Positions 1-9,054 of a stretch of 64,000 bases of DNA are shown here, piece after piece. Position 1 is the stretch's first letter. Each line of letters starts with the position of its first letter. The DNA is from Bacillus sp. BGMRC 2118 (GTDB lineage: Bacteria; Bacillota; Bacilli; Bacillales; SA4). A program made the translations under genes and the position numbers. Location: assembly GCA_008364785.1 (NCBI GenBank), contig VTTJ01000002.1, positions 372,001 to 436,000 on the forward strand, read 5' to 3'. The notes beneath the pieces are model-generated. The model saw only the letters and a list, made by a program, of their open reading frames with translations. It searched no databases and was not told where the DNA came from.

Positions 1-657
1 TACCGCGGGGCTGCCGGAATTGATAATTTGAATTTGGAGTTACAGTCACTCTTTAATCCAAAATCAGAGCAAAAAAGAGAAATTGCCTTTGGAGACAAAG
101 TGTATCGAGTGGGGGATAAAGTCCTTCAGCTCGTTAATCAACCTGACCAAAATGTATTTAATGGAGATATGGGAGAGGTTGTATCAATTTTTTATGCGAA
201 GGAAAATGTAGAAAAAGAGGACCTAGTTGTCATATCATACGAAGGAACTGAGGTAACGTATAAAAAGCAAGACCTGACACAAATCACACATGCTTATTGT
301 TGCTCAGTACATAAATCACAAGGAAGTGAATTCCCAATTGTCATCCTTCCTGTTGTACGTAGCTACTACAGAATGTTAAGAAGAAACCTTGTTTATACCG
401 CAATAACAAGAAGTAAGGAATTTTTAATATTATGTGGGGAAGAAGATATTTTATTACAAAGTATTCATCGTACAGAGGATAACAAACGTCAGACGACGCT
501 TACGGAGAGAATGATACGTCATATAGGCAGTGAAGAAGAACGTGATAAACCTATAAATCCCGTAATTGAAGTTGAACATGATGATGTATTTGAAATGAGT
601 GTTCAAGCTGAGAGGAAAGCAATGGTAAACGTTTCTCCGTATGACTTTATGGAATGA
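1..657 (+). CDS. recD2: RecD2-type SF1 DNA helicase, C-terminal part (cut by window edge)
   Basis: The reading frame is open from base 1, so only the last 218 codons are seen. The visible part carries the final superfamily 1 helicase motifs: VHKSQGSEFP (motif V type, near base 313) and YTAITRSKEFLIL (motif VI, near base 396), with the SH3-like insert before them. This is the C-terminal layout of RecD2 (YrrC), a 5'-3' helicase of DNA repair in bacteria that lack RecBC. The stop overlaps a possible upstream start of the next gene (ATGA at 654-657), as in the recD2-yrrD order of Bacillus. The N-terminal helix-hairpin-helix region and the Walker A motif lie outside the window. Confidence 0.9.
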   Translation, partial: YRGAAGIDNLNLELQSLFNPKSEQKREIAFGDKVYRVGDKVLQLVNQPDQNVFNGDMGEVVSIFYAKENVEKEDLVVISYEGTEVTYKKQDLTQITHAYCCSVHKSQGSEFPIVILPVVRSYYRMLRRNLVYTAITRSKEFLILCGEEDILLQSIHRTEDNKRQTTLTERMIRHIGSEEERDKPINPVIEVEHDDVFEMSVQAERKAMVNVSPYDFME

Positions 658-695
658 AGCAAAGGATAAGAGTGTTCGGAAAGGGTGGGGTACTT

Positions 696-1169
696 TTGCG
701 AACGTTTACTCTTCTAAAAGGACAACCTGTATTTAATAAAAATTCAGGAGAAATTATTGGGCATGTTTCGGATTTGAAATTATCGACAGAGGGTACTATT
801 GATTCTATCGTGATTGACCAAAGGGGCCTCTTTGGTCGTGATAAACATATTCCGGTTCAAGATATTACATCCTTTGGACATGACGGAGTGATGATTCAAC
901 CTCAAGAATCCCATTCGGTCGGATATGATAAAGAGAGTCATTATCTTTGCCACGGACAAGGATTAATAGGGCAATTGCTCTTTACCACTGAAGGCGAAAA
1001 GCTGGGTATTGTTGAGGATGTATATTTTGATGAACAGTTGGGCACAATCATAGGGTATGAAGTATCAGAGGGTTTTTTTGCCGATATAACCGAAGGAAAA
1101 AAGGTTGTGAAAACAACGAATCCCCTTCAATTCGGGCAAGATATAATCCTAATCGAAATCAACATGTAA
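696..1169 (+). CDS. yrrD: PRC-barrel domain protein YrrD
   Basis: The protein has two PRC-barrel-like halves (about residues 1-75 and 85-157), each with the pattern of a beta-rich fold that reads 'GxxIGxVxDL...' and later 'GExLGIVEDVYFDE'. PRC barrels occur in RimM and photosynthetic reaction centre H subunits and usually bind RNA or protein; the role of YrrD is unknown. I chose TTG at 696 because it follows GGTGGGG by 5 bases and gives an N-terminus (RTFTLLKGQPVF) like that of B. subtilis YrrD as I remember it. An ATG at 654, overlapping the recD2 stop, would add 14 residues. It is probably cotranscribed with recD2. Confidence 0.8.
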   Translation: MRTFTLLKGQPVFNKNSGEIIGHVSDLKLSTEGTIDSIVIDQRGLFGRDKHIPVQDITSFGHDGVMIQPQESHSVGYDKESHYLCHGQGLIGQLLFTTEGEKLGIVEDVYFDEQLGTIIGYEVSEGFFADITEGKKVVKTTNPLQFGQDIILIEINM

Positions 1170-1189
1170 CCTGAGGAGGCCCCTTACCC

Positions 1190-1378
1190 GTGCAATGCCC
1201 AAATTGTAAAAGTAAAGATATCGGAAAAATAGGTGTGAATCAATATTATTGCTGGAATTGCTTTATCGAATTGTCCGTTTCGAAAGGTATATTAAATCTT
1301 CATCAAGTAGAAGAAGACGGAACATTAAGTTCGTTAGATGATCTATTCGGTGAAGATGATCGAATTATCAATATGTAA
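1190..1378 (+). CDS. Small zinc-ribbon protein (62 aa)
   Basis: The 62-residue product starts with C-x2-C (MQCPNC) and has a second C-x2-C (YCWNC) near residues 21-24, the pattern of a rubredoxin-like zinc ribbon. The rest is acidic and ends in DDLFGEDDRIINM. The start I use is GTG at 1190; GAGGAGG lies 10 bases upstream. It follows yrrD by 20 bp and precedes the small yrzQ gene, so it is probably in the same operon. Function is not known; four cysteines suggest one bound metal ion. Confidence 0.8.
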   Translation: MQCPNCKSKDIGKIGVNQYYCWNCFIELSVSKGILNLHQVEEDGTLSSLDDLFGEDDRIINM

Positions 1379-1401
1379 ACAAATTAAAGGAGTGATCAAG
1401 C

Positions 1402-1533
1402 ATGAACAAAACGATGACAACATTAGTTGCGTTAGGTGTAGGTGCTTATGCGTACAAAAAGGCAGCGGATAATGATCTCATGTCAAATCGTACGATGAAA
1501 AAACTCCGCAGACGAGTATCGAGAATGATGTAA
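1402..1533 (+). CDS. yrzQ: YrzQ family small protein (43 aa, DUF3918)
   Basis: This 43-residue protein begins MNKTMTTLVALGVGAYAYKK and ends with a basic tail (MKKLRRRVSRMM). The layout of a short hydrophobic N-terminal stretch followed by an arginine-rich end matches the YrzQ family of Bacillus, which has no known function. AAAGGAG lies 10 bases before the ATG. It sits 23 bp after the zinc-ribbon gene and just before a terminator, so it closes the recD2-yrrD unit. Confidence 0.8.
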   Translation: MNKTMTTLVALGVGAYAYKKAADNDLMSNRTMKKLRRRVSRMM

Positions 1534-1538
1534 TCAGC

Positions 1539-1566
1539 AGGGGCCCTTAAGTGGGTCCTTTTTTAT
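1539..1566 (+). terminator. Intrinsic terminator after yrzQ
   Basis: A GGGGCCC arm and a GGGTCC arm around TTAAGT form a short hairpin followed by six T residues, directly after the yrzQ stop codon. Confidence 0.75.
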
Positions 1567-1648
1567 GTAATTGAAATCCCTTCTGTTCAAGCTTTTTTTG
1601 AATGGATTTTTATCATTTGGCTCACATTAACAAAGGGAGGGTCATTTG

Positions 1649-2713
1649 GTGAAAAATATGAATGTTAAGTGGATTACTCGATTAATCGTTCTACTTTTAC
1701 TATTTTTATGTATCTTTATTTTTATTCGTTTAGAGCCTTTTTGGAATCCAATTTATCAGGCAATCTTAGCTGTAATTGTACCGTTTATACTCGCTTCTTT
1801 CATTACCTATTTGTTACATCCACTAGTAGAGAAATTACACGCTCAAAATATTCCTCGGCCCTTATCCATTTTAATAATTTATGTTTTATTTTTTGGGAGT
1901 CTAGGTCTCGCTCTTTATAAAGGAATTCCTCAATTTCTGATTCAAATTAGAGAATTTGGTAATAATGTCCCTGCTATTTTTGAAACATATAGGGGATGGA
2001 CGAGTATGATTCACGAACAAACGAGCCAGCTGCCAGATGGATTGCATGAAAGAATTGAAGAATCACTTGTATCTGTGGAAGAAGGAATTGCTTCGACGTT
2101 GGCCTCTGCTATAGATACGATAAAAGGAATCATTAATTACATCCTAATTATCGCTATTATCCCGTTTATTGTTTTTTACATGTTAAAAGATTACGATATG
2201 ATAAAAAAGTCTGTCTGGTATATGACACCTCGCAGATATAGAAGATCGGGGATAAGATTTTTAAAAGACATCGATCAGTCACTAGGAAGTTATATCAGGG
2301 GACAACTTCTTGTATGTTTTCTAATTGGAATCATTGCAACTACAGGATTATGGTTCATTGGTATGAAATACCCGTTATTGCTCGGTACGATTATCGGTAT
2401 CACGAACATTATCCCGTATTTTGGACCAATTATTGGTGCCGTTCCTGCTGTATTAATTGCAGTCACAATTTCAGGGAAGATGGTGCTTTGGGTAGGGATC
2501 TTAATCTTTACTCTGCAATTTATTGAAGGGAATTTACTATCTCCTATGATCGTCGGAAAGAGCTTGCATATGCATCCAGTATTTATTATGTTTGCACTAC
2601 TAGCAGGTGGTGAAATAGGAGGAGTCATTGGCCTGATTTTTGCTGTACCCATGCTGGCTATCCTAAAGGTAACCATCATTCATGCAAAAGCCTATTTTAC
2701 AAAGCAGCATTGA
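1649..2713 (+). CDS. yrrI: AI-2E family transporter-like permease YrrI
   Basis: This 354-residue integral membrane protein has about eight hydrophobic segments: two near the N-terminus (residues 8-30 and 35-60), one near 68-90, one near 155-180, and a C-terminal block with the glycine- and proline-rich stretch 'NIIPYFGPIIGAVPA' typical of the AI-2E exporter (PerM/UPF0118) family. Members move small molecules or ions; the substrate of YrrI is unknown. GTG at 1649 follows GGGAGGG by 8 bases; a TTG one codon earlier is also possible. The stop codon TGA is part of the -35 box of the alaS promoter, so the two units overlap. This gene lies directly before alaS in B. subtilis too. Confidence 0.87.
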   Translation: MKNMNVKWITRLIVLLLLFLCIFIFIRLEPFWNPIYQAILAVIVPFILASFITYLLHPLVEKLHAQNIPRPLSILIIYVLFFGSLGLALYKGIPQFLIQIREFGNNVPAIFETYRGWTSMIHEQTSQLPDGLHERIEESLVSVEEGIASTLASAIDTIKGIINYILIIAIIPFIVFYMLKDYDMIKKSVWYMTPRRYRRSGIRFLKDIDQSLGSYIRGQLLVCFLIGIIATTGLWFIGMKYPLLLGTIIGITNIIPYFGPIIGAVPAVLIAVTISGKMVLWVGILIFTLQFIEGNLLSPMIVGKSLHMHPVFIMFALLAGGEIGGVIGLIFAVPMLAILKVTIIHAKAYFTKQH

Positions 2714-2739
2714 CAAACGACTTTTGAGTTGTCTATAAT
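2710..2739 (+). promoter_or_regulatory. SigA promoter of the T-box/alaS transcript
   Basis: TTGACA at 2710-2715 and TATAAT at 2734-2739 are perfect -35 and -10 hexamers separated by 18 bp. The -35 box contains the stop codon of the upstream permease gene. Confidence 0.85.
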
Positions 2740-2745
2740 AGCGAC

Positions 2746-2997
2746 ATAATAAAAAAATCAATGAAGGAACGAGTAAGTTAATGCCTACCTAGTAGAGAGG
2801 AATTCCCGTTAGGCTGAAAGGATTCCAGGTAAAGGTTAACTGAAGGCTACTCCTGAGTGTGGATAAAATCTACCGTATTTCTACGTTACAGAAAACTGAG
2901 GTGATGATTACGTGCATCGTTATTGTAATCATAATCAGGGTGGTACCGCGAGCAAACTCTCGTCCCTGTTTTTATAACAGGGGTGGGAGTTTTTTTA
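2746..2997 (+). ncRNA. T-box riboswitch of alaS
   Basis: The leader has the conserved T-box sequence AGGGTGGTACCGCGA at 2937-2951, which pairs with the acceptor end of uncharged tRNA. It is followed by a terminator (arms AAACTCTCGTCCCTGTT and AACAGGGGTGGGAGTTT, 2955-2996). Upstream lies a Stem I region with GAAGGCTACTCCTGAG; GCT at 2846-2848 is the likely alanine specifier codon. When tRNA-Ala is uncharged, the T-box sequence pairs with the tRNA end, the antiterminator forms and alaS is transcribed. The fit with the downstream gene is exact. Confidence 0.92.
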
Positions 2998-3032
2998 TTT
3001 TTATTGGGAAGTTATAAAGGAGGATAAGAAAT

Positions 3033-5669
3033 ATGAAGTATTTAACATCAGCACAAGTAAGGCAAATGTTTTTAGATTTCTTTAAAGAAAAAGGTCATAC
3101 CGTTGAACCCAGTCAGCCGTTAGTACCACACGAAGATCCATCACTTCTTTGGATTAACAGTGGTGTAGCGACATTGAAAAAGTACTTTGACGGACGTGTT
3201 ATACCTGAGAATCCGCGTATTACCAATGCTCAAAAATCAATTCGTACAAACGATATTGAAAACGTTGGAAAAACAGCTAGACATCATACATTCTTCGAAA
3301 TGCTTGGTAACTTTTCAATCGGAGATTACTTTAAGACAGAATCCATTCACTGGGCTTGGGAGTTTCTAACGAGCAAGGACTGGATCGGATTTGACGCAGA
3401 AAAACTATCTGTAACCATCCATCCAGAAGATGATGAAGCGTATAAAATTTGGGTGGAGGATATCGGTATCCCGAAAGAGCGCATTATTCGTCTAGAAGGC
3501 AACTATTGGGACATCGGTGAAGGCCCAAGTGGACCCAATACAGAAATTTTCTACGATCGTGGTCCTGAGTATGGAAATGACCTAAATGATCCTGAATTAT
3601 ATCCAGGTGGAGAAAATGAACGTTACTTAGAGGTTTGGAATCTTGTGTTCTCCCAATTTAACCACAATCCAGATGGGACATATACTCCTCTTCCTAAGAA
3701 AAATATTGATACCGGGATGGGGCTTGAGAGGATGGTATCTGTTATTCAAAATGTTCCTACTAATTTTGATACAGATTTATTTATCCCAATCATTGAAGCT
3801 ACTGAACACATTTCTGGTCAAAAATATCGAAATACAAAAGAGAAGGACATCGCGTTTAAAGTAATTGCAGATCACATTAGAACGGTTACGTTTGCAATTG
3901 GAGATGGAGCTCTTCCATCAAATGAAGGCAGAGGATATGTACTACGTCGCCTACTGCGCAGAGCAGTTCGATATGCGAAGCAACTTACAATCCAAAAACC
4001 GTTTATGTTTGAATTAGTACCAGTTGTTGCAGAAGTAATGGTAGATTTTTACCCAGAGGTAAAAGAGAAGATAGAATTTATCCAAAAGGTTGTAAAAAAT
4101 GAGGAAGAGCGCTTCCATGAAACACTAAATGATGGATTGACTATCCTATCAGCTGTTATAAAGTCTCAAAAAGAGCAAAACCAAACGATGATTCCTGGAG
4201 CTGATGTTTTCCGTCTTTATGACACGTTCGGTTTCCCGGTAGAGTTGACAGAGGAGTATGCGGAAGAAGAAGGCATGACTATTGATCATGATGGCTTTGA
4301 AGAAGAAATGGAAAGTCAGCGTGAAAGAGCAAGATCAGCTAGACAAGATACAGGGTCCATGCAAGTTCAAGGCGGAGTCTTAGGTGACATTAAAGATAAG
4401 AGTGAATTTGTTGGGTATGACAATCATGAACAAGATGCTGCTATCCTTCAAATCGTAAGTGGAAACGAATTTGTAGATGAGCTTGCGGCAGGTCAAGAAG
4501 GACAGCTCATTTTAAGTACAACTCCTTTCTATGCGGAAAGTGGAGGGCAAGTTGCTGACAAGGGGTATGTCTTTGCTGAAGGAGTAAAAGTATTCGTCAA
4601 GGACGTCCAAAAAGCACCAAACGGGCAAAACCTGCATCATGTTTTCGTTGAAAAAGGTACACTTCACAAAGGAATGAATGTTACCGCACAAATCGATACT
4701 AGCATTCGTGCAGATATCATTAAAAACCATACCGCTACACACTTATTGCATCAGGCTCTTAAGGATGTGCTAGGAACACACGTGAATCAAGCGGGTTCAT
4801 TAGTTACACCAGATCGTCTCCGTTTTGATTTCTCTCACTTCGGTCAGGTAAAGCAGGAAGAATTAGAGAGAATAGAAACAATCGTTAACGAGAAAATATG
4901 GGAGAGTATTCAAGTTGAAATCTCCAGTAAGTCTCTTGATGAAGCGAAAGAAATGGGAGCAATGGCTCTATTCGGTGAGAAATACGGAGATGTTGTTCGT
5001 GTCGTTAAAATAGGTGATTACAGCTTAGAATTATGTGGAGGCTGCCACGTGCCGAACTCTGCTGTGATTGGGTTATTTAAAATCTTATCTGAATCAGGTA
5101 TTGGTGCAGGAACAAGAAGAATTGAAGCTGTTACAGGTAAAGCTGCATACGGTGTCATGAATGAGCAAATTAATCTTCTTAAGGAAGCATCAAGCAAATT
5201 AAAAGCAAATCCTAAAGATCTCGTTAGTAGAATTGAGACACTGCAAGGGGAAATGAAACAATTACAACGTGAGAATGAATCAATGTCTGCTAAGTTAGGT
5301 AATATACAAGCAGGGAACTTAATCAACGAAGTAATCGAAGTAAATGGTGTGAAGGTACTAGCAAGTAAAGTGAACGGAGCGGATATGAATAATCTTCGTA
5401 CAATGGTAGATGAATTGAAAACGAAAATTGGTTCTGGTATTGTAATCCTTGGTTCTGCTTCTGGTGAAGATAAAGTAAATTTATCCGCAGGGGTAACAGA
5501 AGATTTACTTTCAAAAGGCTATCATGCTGGGAAACTAATTAAAGAAGTCGCTACACGCTGTGGCGGAGGTGGCGGAGGCCGTCCTGATATGGCCCAAGCT
5601 GGCGGGAAGGATCCAAACAAATTGGATGAGGCATTAGCATTTGTCCAAGAATGGGTAAAATCAATCTAA
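3033..5669 (+). CDS. alaS: Alanyl-tRNA synthetase
   Basis: This 878-residue enzyme charges tRNA-Ala with alanine. The N-terminal class II catalytic domain includes the region [15 protein letters not shown] and the motif [16 protein letters not shown] (motif 3 region). The editing domain has the zinc-binding HTATHLLH motif (His566, His570) and CGGCH (Cys668, His672), which remove mischarged Ser or Gly. The C-Ala domain ends with the glycine-rich [23 protein letters not shown] precedes the ATG. Full length for the family. Expression is controlled by the T-box leader just upstream. Confidence 0.98.
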   Translation: MKYLTSAQVRQMFLDFFKEKGHTVEPSQPLVPHEDPSLLWINSGVATLKKYFDGRVIPENPRITNAQKSIRTNDIENVGKTARHHTFFEMLGNFSIGDYFKTESIHWAWEFLTSKDWIGFDAEKLSVTIHPEDDEAYKIWVEDIGIPKERIIRLEGNYWDIGEGPSGPNTEIFYDRGPEYGNDLNDPELYPGGENERYLEVWNLVFSQFNHNPDGTYTPLPKKNIDTGMGLERMVSVIQNVPTNFDTDLFIPIIEATEHISGQKYRNTKEKDIAFKVIADHIRTVTFAIGDGALPSNEGRGYVLRRLLRRAVRYAKQLTIQKPFMFELVPVVAEVMVDFYPEVKEKIEFIQKVVKNEEERFHETLNDGLTILSAVIKSQKEQNQTMIPGADVFRLYDTFGFPVELTEEYAEEEGMTIDHDGFEEEMESQRERARSARQDTGSMQVQGGVLGDIKDKSEFVGYDNHEQDAAILQIVSGNEFVDELAAGQEGQLILSTTPFYAESGGQVADKGYVFAEGVKVFVKDVQKAPNGQNLHHVFVEKGTLHKGMNVTAQIDTSIRADIIKNHTATHLLHQALKDVLGTHVNQAGSLVTPDRLRFDFSHFGQVKQEELERIETIVNEKIWESIQVEISSKSLDEAKEMGAMALFGEKYGDVVRVVKIGDYSLELCGGCHVPNSAVIGLFKILSESGIGAGTRRIEAVTGKAAYGVMNEQINLLKEASSKLKANPKDLVSRIETLQGEMKQLQRENESMSAKLGNIQAGNLINEVIEVNGVKVLASKVNGADMNNLRTMVDELKTKIGSGIVILGSASGEDKVNLSAGVTEDLLSKGYHAGKLIKEVATRCGGGGGGRPDMAQAGGKDPNKLDEALAFVQEWVKSI

Positions 5670-5677
5670 TCTATGAA

Positions 5678-5701
5678 GAGTGGGGGAGATAAGTCTCACC
5701 C
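5678..5701 (+). terminator. Hairpin after alaS (weak terminator candidate)
   Basis: GTGGGG-GAGA-TAAG-TCTC-ACCCAC forms a stem-loop 9 bp after the alaS stop, but no run of T follows, so it may be a weak terminator or a 3'-end stabiliser. Confidence 0.4.
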
Positions 5702-5813
5702 ACTGGTTACATAAAAATAGAGTAATTTTATTCAATTGCTTTATTATAAGAAATGGTTAGTGTACAATAAAGGTAAATGTTGACAAGCTTTTGCTTGGGA
5801 GTGAGGTGTAAAC

Positions 5814-6074
5814 ATGAGCTCTTTTGATAAGACGATGAAATTCAATATTCAAGACGAGCAACTTGATACAAATGTGGATGACGTACTTTTCACTGTATAC
5901 GATGCGCTTCAAGAGAAAGGGTACAATCCGATTAATCAAATAGTTGGATATTTATTATCGGGTGATCCAGCTTATATTCCTAGACATAACGATGCTAGAA
6001 ATATTATACGTAAACTTGAACGCGATGAACTAATTGAAGAGTTAGTAAAGTCATATTTAGCGAACAGAAAGTAA
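5814..6074 (+). CDS. yrzL: IreB family regulatory phosphoprotein (YrzL)
   Basis: The 86-residue product has the IreB/DUF965 signature: [46 protein letters not shown]. The N-terminal threonines ([10 protein letters not shown]) match the region phosphorylated by the PASTA kinase IreK in Enterococcus faecalis IreB, which modulates cephalosporin resistance. It lies between alaS and ruvX, its conserved place in Firmicutes. The start follows GAGGTG by 6 bases. Role here is inferred from the family. Confidence 0.9.
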   Translation: MSSFDKTMKFNIQDEQLDTNVDDVLFTVYDALQEKGYNPINQIVGYLLSGDPAYIPRHNDARNIIRKLERDELIEELVKSYLANRK

Positions 6075-6173
6075 TAAGTCCCTAACCAACTTTGCAAAAG
6101 TTTGTAAATTCCCTCTAGGAGGGGCGGCCGCTAGCATTCGCGTGAGGCTAGATTTGAGATTTTGAGGTATAGA

Positions 6174-6590
6174 ATGAGAATATTAGGTTTAGACGTTGGT
6201 ACAAAAACAGTTGGAGTAGCTGTAAGCGATGAAATGGGTTGGACTGCTCAAGGACTTGAAACGATACAAATAAATGAAGAACGAAAAGAGTTTGGCTTTA
6301 AACGTCTAAAGGAAATCATTGAAGAATACAGTGTTGATTCAATCGTTGTAGGGCTTCCCAAAAATATGAACGGTACCATTGGTCCGCGCGGTGAAGCATG
6401 CCAAATGTATGCCGAAATGCTAAAAGAGACCTTTGAGTTACCTGTTCAATTATGGGACGAGCGTTTATCTACGATGGCTGCCGAAAGAATATTAATATCG
6501 GCAGATGTCAGTCGAAAGAAACGTAAGAAAGTGATTGATAAACTAGCAGCATCTGTAATTCTACAAGGGTATCTAGACAGCAAAAAATGA
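6174..6590 (+). CDS. yrrK: Putative pre-16S rRNA nuclease / RuvX-YqgF family (YrrK)
   Basis: The 138-residue protein starts [20 protein letters not shown], an RNase H-like fold with the first catalytic aspartate, and has later motifs [11 protein letters not shown] and [11 protein letters not shown]. The family processes the 5' end of 16S rRNA and was earlier proposed to resolve Holliday junctions. ATG at 6174 follows GAGGT by 5 bases and gives the usual length; an upstream TTG at 6162 would add four residues. It lies 15 bp before the DUF1292 gene and follows ireB, a common Firmicutes order. Confidence 0.9.
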   Translation: MRILGLDVGTKTVGVAVSDEMGWTAQGLETIQINEERKEFGFKRLKEIIEEYSVDSIVVGLPKNMNGTIGPRGEACQMYAEMLKETFELPVQLWDERLSTMAAERILISADVSRKKRKKVIDKLAASVILQGYLDSKK

Positions 6591-6605
6591 TGAGGTGACA
6601 GGATA

Positions 6606-6890
6606 ATGGAACATGGTGAAAAGCAAATAACAGTAATTGATGATAATGGAAACGAACAATTATGTGAGGTTCTATTTACATTTGACAGTGAAGAATTCGG
6701 TAAATCTTACGTACTTTACTATCCACTTGGAACAGATGAAGATGAAGAGGATATTGAGATTCATGCTTCCAGCTTCAAGCAAGGTGAAAACGATGAAGGT
6801 GAATTAACACCTATCGAAACAGATGAAGAATGGGATATGATCGAAGAAATGTTAAATGCATTCCTTGATGAAGAGGAAGACGGAGAATAA
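6606..6890 (+). CDS. yrzB: DUF1292 family protein YrzB
   Basis: A 94-residue, very acidic protein (many Glu/Asp, no obvious membrane segment) with the DUF1292 layout: [33 protein letters not shown] followed by DEEW and an acidic end. The function is unknown. GAGGTGACAGGATA precedes the ATG. It follows ruvX in the conserved ireB-ruvX-DUF1292-mltG order and is closed by a strong terminator. Confidence 0.88.
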   Translation: MEHGEKQITVIDDNGNEQLCEVLFTFDSEEFGKSYVLYYPLGTDEDEEDIEIHASSFKQGENDEGELTPIETDEEWDMIEEMLNAFLDEEEDGE

Positions 6891-6897
6891 TTAGTGG

Positions 6898-6922
6898 ACG
6901 AGCCATTTGGCTCGTTTTTTTT
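6898..6922 (+). terminator. Intrinsic terminator after yrzB
   Basis: ACGAGCC-ATTT-GGCTCGT is a perfect 7-bp stem followed by a run of T. Confidence 0.9.
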
Positions 6923-6951
6923 ATGTTAAATGGTGATTGAGTAGTGGCGTC

Positions 6952-7075
6952 CCTTCAGAATGTCCAGGTACTCCTACAACATTTGGAAGAACCCCTTCAG
7001 AATGACGTAAATTCCTACAACTATTGAAGAAATCATGTCAAAATCAGCAAAATCCTACAACCTCGTCAATCTATA
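6952..7075. repeat. Intergenic degenerate array with a period of about 20-21 bp
   Basis: Two alternating motifs recur: CCTTCAGAATG at 6952 and 6994, and CCTACAAC at 6973, 7014 and 7054. A degenerate unit (ATGTCAAAATC) lies near 7035. Steps between neighbours are about 21, 21, 20, 21 and 19 bp. No gene or ribosome-binding site fits this stretch between yrzB and mltG. Confidence 0.6.
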
Positions 7076-7118
7076 GAATAAGGAGCAAACCTCCTCATCA
7101 TGAAATTTTTGTAATTTA

Positions 7119-7149
7119 TTGACGAAATAGATGGAAATTGTAGTATAAT
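7119..7149 (+). promoter_or_regulatory. Probable SigA promoter of mltG
   Basis: TTGACG at 7119-7124 and TATAAT at 7144-7149 with a 19-bp spacer, 28 bp before the mltG start. The spacer is long but the hexamers are good. Confidence 0.55.
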
Positions 7150-7176
7150 GGGACTTGTTGAGGGGAGGGAACATCG

Positions 7177-8313
7177 ATGACTTCAGTCGGTTCCGATTCA
7201 AATAAAGATGAATATAAAGAGAAATTGTTAGAAAAACATAAAGAGGCAAAGCTTGTTAGACGTATAGTATTGATCTCTACGCTTGTCATATTTATACTCA
7301 TAGCTTCTGTTGTAACGTTTGGTTATTTATATATTAAATCCGCGTTAGAACCTGTGAATCCAAAAGATAAAAAGTCTATCGAAGTAACAATACCTATTGG
7401 CTCTTCATCTCGAAAAATTGCAGCCATTCTTGAAGAGAACAACGTCATTAAAGATGACAAGGTATTTCGTTATTATGTGAAGTTTAAGAATGAGTCTGGT
7501 TTCATGGCTGGTGATTACAAACTAAACAAGGCGATGACATTTGACGAAATCATTGCAAGTCTAAAATCAGGACGTATACTTCAGGAGGCCGTGTTCTCGT
7601 TAACATTACCTGAAGGTAAACAGCTTGTTGAAATTACAAAAATCCTATCCGAAAAAACAGGCTATACGCAAGAAGAATTAATGACCCAGTTTAATGATAA
7701 GAAGTTCCTTGAAGGCTTAATGGCAAAATATCCAACGGTGTTAACAGAGGAAATATTCCAAGAGGGAATTCGTTATCCCCTAGAAGGATATTTATACCCT
7801 GCAACATATGCTTATTATAAAGAAAAACCTAGCATTGAAGAGTTGATTACCCCAATGCTGGATAAAACAGAAGAAATTGTTATAGCGTTCCAAGAAGAGA
7901 TGATTGAGAAAGATATGTCTGTCCACCAGTTGTTAACGTTTGCTTCATTAGTAGAAGAAGAAGCAACACAAAAAACTGATCGGGAAACCATTGCAAGTGT
8001 ATTTTATAACAGACTTGACCAAGGTATGAAGCTCCAAACTGACCCGACTGTTTTATATTCACTTGGTGAGCATAAAGATCGTGTATTATATGATGATTTA
8101 GAAGTAGAATCACCATATAACACGTATGTAATTACAGGAATTCCTATTGGACCAATCGCTAATGCTGGGGAAATGTCCATTAAAGCGGCACTCAACCCAG
8201 GTGAAACAGAATATTTATACTTCCTTGCAGCAAAGGATGGAAAAGTGTATTATTCTAAGACTTTAGAAGAGCACAACCGACTCAAGGCAGAACATATTAC
8301 GAACCAAGATTAA
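7177..8313 (+). CDS. mltG: Endolytic transglycosylase MltG (YrrL)
   Basis: The 378-residue protein has a cytoplasmic N-terminus, one membrane helix (about residues 29-51, VLISTLVIFILIASVVTFGYLYI region) and an extracytoplasmic YceG/MltG domain. A LysM-like part (about 65-150) precedes the catalytic core with FASLVEEEA (Glu260 is the likely catalytic residue) and the QTDPTVLYSLG and SPYNTY...GLPI-like blocks. MltG cleaves nascent glycan strands and limits their length. AGGGGAGGG precedes the ATG. It is followed by a terminator. Confidence 0.93.
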   Translation: MTSVGSDSNKDEYKEKLLEKHKEAKLVRRIVLISTLVIFILIASVVTFGYLYIKSALEPVNPKDKKSIEVTIPIGSSSRKIAAILEENNVIKDDKVFRYYVKFKNESGFMAGDYKLNKAMTFDEIIASLKSGRILQEAVFSLTLPEGKQLVEITKILSEKTGYTQEELMTQFNDKKFLEGLMAKYPTVLTEEIFQEGIRYPLEGYLYPATYAYYKEKPSIEELITPMLDKTEEIVIAFQEEMIEKDMSVHQLLTFASLVEEEATQKTDRETIASVFYNRLDQGMKLQTDPTVLYSLGEHKDRVLYDDLEVESPYNTYVITGIPIGPIANAGEMSIKAALNPGETEYLYFLAAKDGKVYYSKTLEEHNRLKAEHITNQD

Positions 8314-8332
8314 ATCAAGCTATGAATAGGTA

Positions 8333-8369
8333 AAAGGGGTGCGAAAAAAGTTCGCATTCCCTTTTTTAT
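8333..8369 (+). terminator. Intrinsic terminator after mltG
   Basis: AAAGGGGTGCGAA and TTCGCATTCCCTTT arms around AAAAG form a stem followed by TTTTTTATT. Confidence 0.85.
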
Positions 8370-8412
8370 TGTGGTAAAATATATCGAGTTGTGATGAGAT
8401 GGAGGCATAGTG

Positions 8413-9054
8413 ATGGTACCATCAGAAATGGAACAATATTTACAAGCATTAATTCCTGAGAGAGAACCTCTATTAATGGAGATTGAGCAATACGCAAGAG
8501 ATAATGGAGTACCTATTATGGAGCTCGTAGGAATTGAAGCGCTATTGCAGTTTTTAAGACTTATTGAGCCAGCTTCTATATTAGAAGTAGGGAGTGCAAT
8601 TGGTTATTCTGCGTTGAGAATGGCAAGAACGATGCCTAAGGCGAATATTGTAACGATAGAAAGAAATCAAGAGCGCTATGATAGAGCGCTTTATTATATT
8701 GATAGAGCAAATGCAAATGACCAGATTCAAATTATTTTAGGTGACGCGTTAGAGGTGTCACTTGATCAAACCTTTGATGTAATTTTTATTGATGCGGCAA
8801 AAGGGCAATATACAAGATTTTTTGAGAAGTATGAGCAACTACTTAATGATAACGGAGTCATTATTAGTGATAATGTGCTGTTTAAAGGGTATGTAGCAAT
8901 GGATAACTCTGACAAGCATAGAAGAACAAAGAGTTTAATTAATAAGATTCATCATTATAATACATGGCTGATGCAAAATCCTAACTATGATACAACAATC
9001 TTACCGATTGGGGACGGCATAGCAATTAGTAAGAAAAAGAGGGTGACAAAATGA
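8413..9054 (+). CDS. trmR: tRNA 5-hydroxyuridine methyltransferase TrmR (YrrM)
   Basis: A 213-residue class I SAM-dependent O-methyltransferase (COMT-like). Motif I is ILEVGSAIGYSALRMA (about residues 55-70), followed by TIERN and FDVIFIDAAKGQYTRFFE with the metal-binding aspartate. In B. subtilis, YrrM makes 5-methoxyuridine at tRNA position 34 from the 5-hydroxyuridine formed by the TrhP proteins. Its position directly before the two U32-family genes supports this job. ATG at 8413 follows GGAGG by 7 bases. The stop overlaps the next start by 4 bp. Confidence 0.9.
   Translation: MVPSEMEQYLQALIPEREPLLMEIEQYARDNGVPIMELVGIEALLQFLRLIEPASILEVGSAIGYSALRMARTMPKANIVTIERNQERYDRALYYIDRANANDQIQIILGDALEVSLDQTFDVIFIDAAKGQYTRFFEKYEQLLNDNGVIISDNVLFKGYVAMDNSDKHRRTKSLINKIHHYNTWLMQNPNYDTTILPIGDGIAISKKKRVTK

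Noticed and set aside
5736..5768. Promoter TTGCTT...TACAAT before yrzL
   Set aside because: The spacer is 21 bp, too long for a normal SigA promoter; a weaker site may exist but was not defined.
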